NCBI GenBank assembly: GCA_016872225.1
Contig: VHAW01000004.1
Location: 1-29,483, forward strand
Reading direction: 5' to 3'
Origin: Sphingomonadales bacterium
GTDB lineage: Bacteria; Bacteroidota; Bacteroidia; UBA7662
DNA length: 29,483 bases
Shown: positions 23,280 through 29,483 of the stretch, piece after piece
Position numbering within the stretch: position 1 is the first letter of the stretch
Layout: each line of letters begins with the position of its first letter
Notes under the pieces: generated by a model
The model's input: only the letters and a program-made list of their open reading frames with translations
What the model was told of the DNA's origin: nothing
Databases searched by the model: none
Position numbers and translations under genes: made by a program

Positions 23280-24731
23280 TTAGTTCAGTATAGTTCCTTG
23301 GAGCATAACCTCCGACTCCCTACACAGGAGTGATCCCAGATGGACCGGCACGGAGGCACCCACCCACTGAGGATCATAAGCGCATTCCACGCGAATATAA
23401 TTTGGGGTATAACCTCGCATCCGAAGACCCCTGGTTTGGACCGATCCTAAGCCGCTGAGTTCCGGCTCGGTGTAGGTTTCCTGCTCAAAAAGTACGTTGG
23501 CTACCCTACCAGAGAATCCCGTAACAAAACTCTTATGACGCTCCAGACCCCATTCGGTTAAGGCATGATTGCGCTCAAGTCGCTCATGCACGGGCACTAC
23601 GGGTTTCCAATCTGCAGCCAAGGTACCCGGCCTTTCTGAGTAGGTGAACACATGGAGGTAAGCCAGGGGCAACGATTCGAGAAACTCATAACATTTCAGA
23701 AATTCAGATTCCGATTCCCCCGCAAAGCCCACCATCACATCCGCTCCCAAACAAACGCCTTCGAAGGTATCTGCCAATCGAAGGAGGAGTCGCCGGTAAT
23801 CCTCGGTGGTGTATCGGCGACGCATACGACGCAAAACGGCATCCGAACCACTTTGCAATGGAATATGAAAATGCGGTACAAATCGGGGGCTGTCCTGTAA
23901 TGCCGCAATCAGGTCATCCTCAAAGAGGTTGGGCTCCACACTCGACAAACGCAATCGCTCCACCTGAACTTCGTTGTGCAACCTGCGAACCAAGGCCGCC
24001 AAAGAATGGCCCTGTCTTCGGTCATCGCCTTTACCCCGTCCAAAATCACCCAAGTTGACCCCCGTGAGGACTATTTCTTCCACTCCATCATTTGCAAGAT
24101 ATTGGGCCCTAACCACCACCGAATCCAAGGTATCGGAACGAGCCATTCCTCTAGCCATGGGAATCGTGCAATAGGTGCAAGGGAAATCGCATCCGTCTTG
24201 AACCTTGAGAAAAGCCCTTGTACGATCCCCCCAACTTTGAGCAGGCACAAATTGCTTCGCCTCATGGATTGGGGCATGCACTAGCTTAACCCCCGAAGTT
24301 TGCAAAGATTGCGCCTGCAGAAGCTCAGGCAATTTCCATTTGGCATCAGTTCCAGCAACCAGATGAACCCCTGGAATTCGAGCGATTTGTTCCGGCTGCA
24401 ATTGCGCATAACAACCCACCACCACAACCTTAGCCTGGGGAGAATGCTTTAATGCCTGACGAACAATCCGCGCGCATTTGCGATCGGCCTTCTCCGTAAC
24501 AGAACACGTGTTGATGATGTAAACATCCGCCCCCTGTTCAAAATCAACCGGCTCGTAGCCCCGGTCTTCGAAGGTTTTGCGGATGCTGAGTCCATCGGCA
24601 TAATTCAATTTGCAACCCAAAGTGTACACCGCCACCTTGGCTTTGCCTGCCTTTAAGTCGGTGGCCTTCACGTTGCTGGAAATCTCCAGATCCTGGCCCA
24701 ACAAATCCAAACTAAGCCCTTGATCCTCCAT
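23280..24731 (-). CDS. mtaB: tRNA (t6A37) methylthiotransferase MtaB-type
   Basis: Radical-SAM enzyme that adds a methylthio group to t6A at position 37 of ANN-decoding tRNAs. The UPF0004 domain has three cluster cysteines: Cys40 (YTLGCKLN), Cys76 (INTCSVTEKAD) and Cys107 (VVVGCYAQ). The radical-SAM CxxxCxxC is Cys181, Cys185, Cys188 (DGCDFPCTYCTIP). The TLGCKLN and GRGMAR-like segments favour MtaB over MiaB or RimO, as does the degenerate C-terminal TRAM-like region (about 425-480). The ATG at 24731 gives about 30 residues before the conserved start and overlaps the exonuclease gene by 20 bases; a later GTG in this stretch is possible. Third gene of the mpl-exonuclease-mtaB operon. Confidence 0.93.
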   Translation of the reverse strand: MEDQGLSLDLLGQDLEISSNVKATDLKAGKAKVAVYTLGCKLNYADGLSIRKTFEDRGYEPVDFEQGADVYIINTCSVTEKADRKCARIVRQALKHSPQAKVVVVGCYAQLQPEQIARIPGVHLVAGTDAKWKLPELLQAQSLQTSGVKLVHAPIHEAKQFVPAQSWGDRTRAFLKVQDGCDFPCTYCTIPMARGMARSDTLDSVVVRAQYLANDGVEEIVLTGVNLGDFGRGKGDDRRQGHSLAALVRRLHNEVQVERLRLSSVEPNLFEDDLIAALQDSPRFVPHFHIPLQSGSDAVLRRMRRRYTTEDYRRLLLRLADTFEGVCLGADVMVGFAGESESEFLKCYEFLESLPLAYLHVFTYSERPGTLAADWKPVVPVHERLERNHALTEWGLERHKSFVTGFSGRVANVLFEQETYTEPELSGLGSVQTRGLRMRGYTPNYIRVECAYDPQWVGASVPVHLGSLLCRESEVMLQGTILN

Positions 24732-25518
24732 CAGTGTTCATCGCACGAAGACGAATGCCGGTAATCACTTTCTTGGTATGCCGTGGAAAATCACCATCCA
24801 TCATCCACGCGTAATAGGACGGATCTCGGGCAAAAACCTCCGAAACCGATTGGCCTTTGTATTTACCAAAGGCGAATAGTTCCACACCCTTGTCGTTGCG
24901 GACAATTCGACCGGCTAAATCCACCGATTTGTTGTTACGAGCCGTGAAGCGATGCAGAAAGTCCACATTGCCCTGCAAATCCTCGTAGCGGTTCAACTGT
25001 TGCAACAAAATCAAGCAAGTAGCCCGGGCGTCGGCTGCAGCAGAATGTGCATTAACCAATTCCTCTCCGCAATAGAACCGCAAAGCGGCCTTCAAATCAC
25101 GGGGCTCTTTCTTGTGAAAAATCGCTTGAACATCCACCATCCGGGCATTGGAAATATCCAAATCTATGTCAATGCGCAACAGTTCTTCCATCAAGAAAGG
25201 CAAATCAAAATAAGCCGAATTGTAGCCGGCCAAATCTGCCTGATCAAAAAAGCGAATCAATCGCGGGGCGAATTCCTCCAGGGTGGGCATTCCAACCAAA
25301 TCCACATCGTAAATACCGTGTATTTTGGAAACTTCCGCCGGGATAGGAATCCCCGGTTGGAGCCTCTGCTCCATCTCTTCCATCGAACCGTCTGGATGTA
25401 CCTTGACTCCCGCAAATTCAACTATACGATCCTGACCTATGTTCAATCCGGTAGTTTCCAAATCGAAGAATACCAGCGGCTTGCTAAGACTCAAACGCCC
25501 TAAGTCCACATTTACCAT
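24712..25518 (-). CDS. DEDDh 3'-5' exonuclease with ExoX-like C-terminal motif
   Basis: Exonuclease of the DnaQ/RNase T superfamily, 268 residues. Active-site residues are Asp19 and Glu21 (FFDLETTG), Asp105 (AGYNSAYFDLPFL), His157 and Asp162 (HSAAADARAT), making it a DEDDh type. Residues about 213-245 carry FAFGKYKGQSVSEVFARDPS followed by YYAW, a C-terminal module seen in ExoX-like and related proteins. The start is the ATG at 25518, overlapping the mpl stop by 7 bases; the longer open frame to 25608 reads through mpl coding sequence and is rejected. Substrate could be single-stranded DNA ends or RNA; in Bacteroidota such proteins are often annotated as DNA polymerase III epsilon-like, but it stands alone from any polymerase gene here. 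Confidence 0.88.
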   Translation of the reverse strand: MVNVDLGRLSLSKPLVFFDLETTGLNIGQDRIVEFAGVKVHPDGSMEEMEQRLQPGIPIPAEVSKIHGIYDVDLVGMPTLEEFAPRLIRFFDQADLAGYNSAYFDLPFLMEELLRIDIDLDISNARMVDVQAIFHKKEPRDLKAALRFYCGEELVNAHSAAADARATCLILLQQLNRYEDLQGNVDFLHRFTARNNKSVDLAGRIVRNDKGVELFAFGKYKGQSVSEVFARDPSYYAWMMDGDFPRHTKKVITGIRLRAMNTDGGSRA

Positions 25519-26879
25519 TCGTTTATCTCCTTTTCCCAAGGCCATGAGGACCATGAACCCGAACTCATCATCAACAAAGGCCGATACGCCGATTGAATGC
25601 GGACCCAATCCTGCAGCATCTGAAGGTCTTCAAAAACTTTCAAGTCCTTTCGACCGATGGCCTTCACCAAAAAATCAGCATCAAGGCCTTGTCCCTGTTT
25701 TCGGTGGGCCTCCTCCCCGGATACGTACACGGCGGCTACCGCAGGAGCGTCCATACTCCCCTTGTATTCAGGGATAAATTCAGGATTCAGGCTGGAGAAA
25801 CTATGCAATTCCAGCACCGCCGTAAAATCCGAACCAAATTGTTTCTGAACCGCTTGTACGGAAGCCGCGACCTTCGACGGAGAATGAGCAAAATCCCGAA
25901 TCACCGTCTTCCCAGACCCGGTGGTCAGTCGTTCCAATCGCCTTGCCGCTCCAGGGAACGACGCAATGGCCTGGTAAAAGTCCACTTTCTCAATACCTGC
26001 CATAGCGGTGAGCTGCCGTGCCGCAGCAATGTTATGAATATTGTGTTCCCCGAATACCTGCAAGGGAATTTTACCCAAACTGGTTTTGAGAAAGGTGTAC
26101 CCATCTTCCACCACATAAGGCGCAGCCTTGTAGGGTCTCAAATCCAAATGCCCTCCCAGCTCCTGCGCCAAACTTGCAAGTAATGAATCTTCTTCGAAAT
26201 AAATCAAGGAAGACCCCGGTTGAAGGGCAGCGATATAGTCCGCAAAAACCTTCTCGTAGGATGCCTTGGAAGGAAAAACATTGATATGATCCCATGCAAT
26301 GCCGGTGATGACGGTACCGTGAGGTTGATAATGCATCATTTTGGGCCGCGGATCCAGGGGTGAGCTCAAGTATTCGTCCCCTTCGAGGACCACCGTGGGA
26401 GCGGCAGTACCGAGCTGAACCATGCGTTCATAACCCGGCATAGCCGAACCCACAAGGTAATCAAAAGGCCGACGATGGAAACGTAACACATGCATCACCA
26501 TGGAGGTAATGGTGGTTTTACCGTGGGAACCGGCCACCACAAGTCGTTGCTGCTTGGCTGCCAATTCGCCCACCAATTCAGGAAAGGAATGGATTGTTAA
26601 ACCCAGTTCCAAGGCTTTGAGCAATTCAGGATTGTCGGCACGCGCATGCATCCCCAGAACCACGAGACTCAAATCCTCTGTAATTCTCGCTTGATCCCAT
26701 CCAAGACGATCCGGCAACAGCCCTGCCACATCCAATCTACCCCTGGCTGGCTCATCAATTCGATCATCAGAACCCGTGACGCGGTAGCCCGCAACTTGCA
26801 AATCCAATGCCAGGTTATGCATCACCGCACCCCCTATGGCAATCAAATGGATCGCATCTCCAGGCTTTAACTTTGACAT
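25512..26879 (-). CDS. mpl: Mur ligase, UDP-N-acetylmuramate:tripeptide ligase (Mpl) type
   Basis: Cytoplasmic Mur ligase predicted to attach recycled murein peptide (L-Ala-gamma-D-Glu-meso-DAP) to UDP-MurNAc. The ATG at 26879 gives 455 residues, the usual Mpl length; the open frame to 27140 runs into the divergent gene and is rejected. The N-terminal Rossmann domain has HLIAIGGAVMHNLALDL, the GGxxM form of Mpl where MurC has GIGGxGM. The ATP-binding loop is GSHGKTTIT (117-125), followed by EGDEYLSSPLDPRPKMM and HNIHNIAAA, then a C-terminal domain with RDFAHSPSKVAASVQA. The DEYLSSPLDPRPK block is a good discriminator from MurC. A near -7 box (TAGTTTTA, 26893 to 26886) lies 6 bases before the ATG. 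It heads an operon with an exonuclease and mtaB. Confidence 0.9.
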   Translation of the reverse strand: MSKLKPGDAIHLIAIGGAVMHNLALDLQVAGYRVTGSDDRIDEPARGRLDVAGLLPDRLGWDQARITEDLSLVVLGMHARADNPELLKALELGLTIHSFPELVGELAAKQQRLVVAGSHGKTTITSMVMHVLRFHRRPFDYLVGSAMPGYERMVQLGTAAPTVVLEGDEYLSSPLDPRPKMMHYQPHGTVITGIAWDHINVFPSKASYEKVFADYIAALQPGSSLIYFEEDSLLASLAQELGGHLDLRPYKAAPYVVEDGYTFLKTSLGKIPLQVFGEHNIHNIAAARQLTAMAGIEKVDFYQAIASFPGAARRLERLTTGSGKTVIRDFAHSPSKVAASVQAVQKQFGSDFTAVLELHSFSSLNPEFIPEYKGSMDAPAVAAVYVSGEEAHRKQGQGLDADFLVKAIGRKDLKVFEDLQMLQDWVRIQSAYRPLLMMSSGSWSSWPWEKEINEW

Positions 26880-26937
26880 ATCTTGTAAAACTACGAAATC
26901 CTTGGCAGGGGTCTTTTGAAAACAAGACGACTTTTCC

Positions 26938-27786
26938 ATGAAACTACAAATTTTACATACCGGGTTCTTCAAGTTGGATGGCGGAGCCATGTTCGGAGTG
27001 GTTCCACAGAGCCTATGGGCTGGGTTGAATCCCCCGGATGCACAGAACCTATGCACCTGGGCTATGCGGTGCTTATTGGTTGAAGTAAACGACCGCAAAA
27101 TAGTCATTGACTGTGGATTAGGCAATAAACAAAACTCCAAGTTTATGGCCCATTATGGTCCGACGAAGCAAGTTTCTATCGCCGATGCCGTAATGGCTGC
27201 GGGCTGGCGCAGAGAACAGATCACTGACGTAATCCTGACCCATCTGCACTTTGATCATTGCGGTGGTGCGACCGAACGCGTTGGGAACGTGGAAGAAATT
27301 CGAGTCGTTTTTCCACAAGCGACTTATTGGGTCTCCGGACGGCAATTGCAATGGGCTTACCCTAACCCGAACGCCCGCGAAAAGGCTTCCTTCCTGCGCG
27401 AGAATATCGAACCGTTGATGCATTCGGGTCAATTGCAAGAAGTGGCCGATGGCCAAAATGCAGCGGGTTTGCCCTGCCTTCATGTGTACGGACATACCGA
27501 AGGGATGATGCTCCCTATTTTGGACATGGGTGGCAGTGCGCTTCTGTATTGTGCCGATCTGCTACCATCGATTGCCCATCTTCCCCTGCCCTGGGTAATG
27601 GCCTACGATGTAAGGCCTTTGCAGACCCTTACCGAAAAAGCCGAGATCCTTGAACAAGCCCTGCGTGAAAGTTGGTCCCTGTTCTTTGAACATGACCCTC
27701 AATACGCCATGGCCGGCCTAACCCGTAACGAAAAGGGTGTTATCGTTGCAGAGAACCCCTCCGAAACGCTGTTAAGCTATCCTTAA
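26938..27786 (+). CDS. Metallo-beta-lactamase-fold hydrolase
   Basis: A 282-residue MBL-superfamily hydrolase. The metal motif HxHxDH is THLHFDHCGG (His102, His104, Asp106, His107); further ligands are likely the histidine in VYGHTEGM, the aspartate in LLYCADLLPS, and the final His in FFEHDPQYA. An aspartate after the first strands (IVIDCGLG) is also conserved. There is no signal peptide, so it is cytoplasmic. The overall plan resembles the lactonase-like/quorum-quenching group of MBL proteins, but the substrate is not known and the name should stay general. It is divergent from mpl with 58 bases between starts. It ends convergently with the alkaline phosphatase gene, the two stop codons sharing a TTAA. 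Confidence 0.87.
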   Translation: MKLQILHTGFFKLDGGAMFGVVPQSLWAGLNPPDAQNLCTWAMRCLLVEVNDRKIVIDCGLGNKQNSKFMAHYGPTKQVSIADAVMAAGWRREQITDVILTHLHFDHCGGATERVGNVEEIRVVFPQATYWVSGRQLQWAYPNPNAREKASFLRENIEPLMHSGQLQEVADGQNAAGLPCLHVYGHTEGMMLPILDMGGSALLYCADLLPSIAHLPLPWVMAYDVRPLQTLTEKAEILEQALRESWSLFFEHDPQYAMAGLTRNEKGVIVAENPSETLLSYP

Positions 27787-28919
27787 GGCTCCAAGTCCCA
27801 CAAGCGACAAAGACGCTTGTAGATTTCCGTATTGTCCATCATAGCGCTCATCGCGTCAGCCCCAGGGCCGTAGGCCATTACAGGGACCAAGGCGGCGGTA
27901 TGCTTTTTGGTCGTAAAAGCCAAGCTCATGGTCTGGGCGTCCCGCGTTCCGCCGTTGATGGCCATTCCCCCAGTTTCATGATCCGCTGTCAAAACCACCA
28001 AGGTATTGCCGTCTTGGCGAGCAAAGTCCAAGGCGGCACCGACCACCCTATCCATGTCCAGGGTCTCCTTCAATACATAGTCCCCGTCGTTAGCATGACC
28101 TCCCCAATCAATTTGCGAACCCTCAATCATTAGGAAGAAACCTGAATCAGCAGAAGAAAATGAGGGCCGGTCCAAATCTTGGCAAGCACGGGTCGTGAGT
28201 GAAGCCATGAGACCAGAATCCCTGCCTTCGCTGATGCGCGGTGCTGGACCGTCCCAAATCAAGGCCACCAAGGGCTGCTTGGCGATAGCAGAAGGCGCCT
28301 TGAACAGGCCCTCCAATCGATCCATAACCTTGAAGCCCCTTTCCTTGCGCATCTCTTCCAACAGGTTCCGTTGATCCTGCCTGGCCACAAAATGATTACG
28401 GCCACCACCCACCAACCAATCCAGTGGAGCCTTGCTTAAATCCAAGGCGATATCTTCATAAAGGTTCCTGTCGATGCGATGGGCCACATAGGACGCAGGG
28501 GTCGCATGGGTGACTTCGCAAGTGACAAGAATACCCGTCCGCCGTCCCGTGGCTGCTGCCTTCTCCAAGATGGTCTTCAGGGGCAATGAATCGGGACCCA
28601 CCCCCACTGCACCGGTGTAGGTTTTGCGCCCAGTGCTCAAGGCCGTAGCACCCGCTCCGGAATCGGTGATCAAGGCATCCGAAGAGGTCGTCACCGAATA
28701 CCCAAAATGCGTGAAGCGCCCCATGTTCCAAGAACTATCCCCCGCCCCTTGGGTTTGATGCAAATAAGCCGCCGAAACCTGGCTATGCCCCATCCCGTCC
28801 CCTATAATCATAATAATGTTACGAGGTTTACCGGTGGCATTCAAGTCGATTCCCCACACAAGGCCTAGGCATGTCATTCCAAGCCAGCATCCTCCGAAAA
28901 TCTTGTGTATTTTTTTCAT
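27783..28919 (-). CDS. Alkaline phosphatase (PhoA superfamily), exported
   Basis: Periplasmic or extracellular phosphomonoesterase of 378 residues. A signal peptide (MKKIHKIFGGCWLGMTCLGL, cleavage near VWG) precedes IIMIIGDGMG (Asp41, metal), ITDSGAGATALSTGRKTY with nucleophile Ser87, CEVTHATPASYVAHR, IEGSQIDWGGHANDGDYV, LTADHETGGM and the last metal His in TKKHTAALVPVMAYGPGA. All expected metal ligands and the nucleophile are present. It is shorter than E. coli PhoA (471), as common in compact bacterial members. The ATG at 28919 is 7 bases after the NUDIX stop, so they are probably one operon. With the PhoD-type enzyme at 16642 it gives the organism two exported phosphatases in 12 kb. Confidence 0.94.
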   Translation of the reverse strand: MKKIHKIFGGCWLGMTCLGLVWGIDLNATGKPRNIIMIIGDGMGHSQVSAAYLHQTQGAGDSSWNMGRFTHFGYSVTTSSDALITDSGAGATALSTGRKTYTGAVGVGPDSLPLKTILEKAAATGRRTGILVTCEVTHATPASYVAHRIDRNLYEDIALDLSKAPLDWLVGGGRNHFVARQDQRNLLEEMRKERGFKVMDRLEGLFKAPSAIAKQPLVALIWDGPAPRISEGRDSGLMASLTTRACQDLDRPSFSSADSGFFLMIEGSQIDWGGHANDGDYVLKETLDMDRVVGAALDFARQDGNTLVVLTADHETGGMAINGGTRDAQTMSLAFTTKKHTAALVPVMAYGPGADAMSAMMDNTEIYKRLCRLWDLEP

Positions 28920-28926
28920 TTTTCCA

Positions 28927-29483
28927 TTATTTCTTTAAAAGTCGAAGAGCAAAGGCCTGCAATGCGGCCACGCTCATTGAATCAGTGATGCGACCTTCTT
29001 GAATAAGCTCCAGCGCTTCCTCCAGGGTAACCCAAGCGATGCTCAGGTCCTCAGTGCCCTCAGGCTGAGCCTGACCATGGGTGAGGTCGGTCGCTAAATA
29101 GATGAGAGCTTCTTCATCCGTCACCGAATTCGAAAGATGCATACGCAGTAAGGGCTCCCATGATTCTGCTTGCAATCCGGTTTCTTCTTCGAGTTCCCGA
29201 CGTGCGGCCTCCAACGGATTCGTTTCCACAGGGCCACCCCCCTCCGGAATTTCCCAAGAATAAGCACCCAGAGGGTAACGCCATTGCCCCACCAGGGCAA
29301 TCCGCCCTTCAGCGTCCACTGCCACGATTCCGATGGCTTTGTTGGCGAAGGCCACCACCCCGTAGATCCCGGGCTGCCCATCCGGGCGAACAACCTTATA
29401 CTCCGTCAATGCAATCCAAGGATTGCGATAAATTTCATGAGCATCCAGCGTTTGCCAGGCATTCTTTCCGTCCTTGAGTAGGG
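28927..29483 (-). CDS. NUDIX hydrolase, 5' end outside window (ADP-ribose pyrophosphatase-like)
   Basis: NUDIX enzyme hydrolysing a nucleoside diphosphate linked to another group. The frame stays open to the last base of the window and reads LLKDGKNAWQTLDAHEIYRN then PWIALTEYKVVRPDGQ. The family-typical 'WxTL...EIYxNPWI' opening therefore lies before the TTG at 29409, so that TTG is not the real start and the gene is partial. About 185 residues are seen. The Nudix box spans EIPEGGGPVETNPLEAAR then RELEEETGL, with the REL-EE-TG core intact. Next come HLSNSVTDEEALIYLATDL and an acidic C-terminal helix, resembling ADP-ribose/sugar-nucleotide pyrophosphatases. The substrate is not certain. It ends 7 bases before the alkaline phosphatase start. 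Confidence 0.88.
   Translation of the reverse strand, partial: LLKDGKNAWQTLDAHEIYRNPWIALTEYKVVRPDGQPGIYGVVAFANKAIGIVAVDAEGRIALVGQWRYPLGAYSWEIPEGGGPVETNPLEAARRELEEETGLQAESWEPLLRMHLSNSVTDEEALIYLATDLTHGQAQPEGTEDLSIAWVTLEEALELIQEGRITDSMSVAALQAFALRLLKK

Noticed and set aside
25593..26183. 196-codon open frame antisense to mpl, and a similar 183-codon frame at 24952-25503 antisense to the exonuclease
   Set aside because: Composition is that of a shadow frame, no family resemblance, and the sense-strand genes are secure.
26880..27140. Upstream 87-codon extension of mpl
   Set aside because: Runs antisense through the start of the MBL gene and precedes the canonical Mur-ligase N terminus at 26879.
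1..29483. CRISPR array, defence island, insertion sequence or biosynthetic gene cluster
   Set aside because: No spaced direct repeats, transposase, nuclease-methylase pair or cluster logic was seen; genes are housekeeping or envelope functions.

Overview
This window reads as a gene-dense stretch of a Bacteroidota chromosome, probably from the Flavobacteriales/Chitinophagales/Saprospirales side of the phylum. The family content supports this: a GWxTD-domain protein, a WbqC-family protein, an OstA-like periplasmic protein, a secreted protein with a YPNPYR-type C-terminal module, a small Bacteroidota-type zinc-knuckle protein, a fused FtcD, and MtaB. Several starts carry TAnnTTTG, the Bacteroidota -7 promoter element, and obvious Shine-Dalgarno sequences are lacking. 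The genus cannot be named from the sequence alone. Genes are packed almost end to end: the largest gene-free gap is about 170 bases and holds a tRNA-His, and several convergent neighbours overlap at their 3' ends. No rRNA, CRISPR array, insertion sequence or prophage was seen.

Layout. Bases 1-2027 hold the 3' part of valS (+), overlapping tail to tail with xerD (-), which is divergent from aroQ (+). A minus-strand operon at 3437-6954 encodes a GWxTD-domain exported protein, a lipid A acyltransferase and a GT2 glycosyltransferase. Divergent from it, 6996-9666 encodes a WbqC-family protein and a 678-residue secreted modular protein. Then come ssb (-), a small CxxC/CxxxC protein (+) and tRNA-His (-). 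A minus-strand pair follows, a GT4 glycosyltransferase and a membrane flippase (10725-13135), divergent from an OstA/LptA-like gene (13178-14866). Next are a bifunctional ftcD (-), then a PhoD-type phosphatase translationally coupled to a Cys/Met-metabolism PLP enzyme (+), and the minus-strand pair guaA-rsmB. An unusual HAD phosphatase-redoxin fusion (+) lies between that pair and the minus-strand operon mpl, exonuclease, mtaB. The window ends with an MBL-fold hydrolase (+), an alkaline phosphatase (-) and a 5'-truncated NUDIX hydrolase (-).

How the genes fit together. Most are housekeeping: translation (valS, tRNA-His, rsmB, mtaB), DNA maintenance (xerD, ssb, DEDDh exonuclease), and nucleotide or aromatic biosynthesis (guaA, aroQ). 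The recurrent theme is the cell envelope: LpxL-type acyltransferase, two glycosyltransferases, flippase, OstA-like protein, GmhB-like phosphatase, Mpl, WbqC and secreted proteins. These lie in separate small operons rather than one LPS or capsule locus. I found no convincing novel defence or mobile system. The most unusual items are the in-frame fusion of a cytosolic-type HAD phosphatase to a protein with its own signal peptide (22234-23268), and exact TAnnTTTG boxes sitting only 3-9 nt before the start codon of four genes, which suggests leaderless or very short-leader transcripts.
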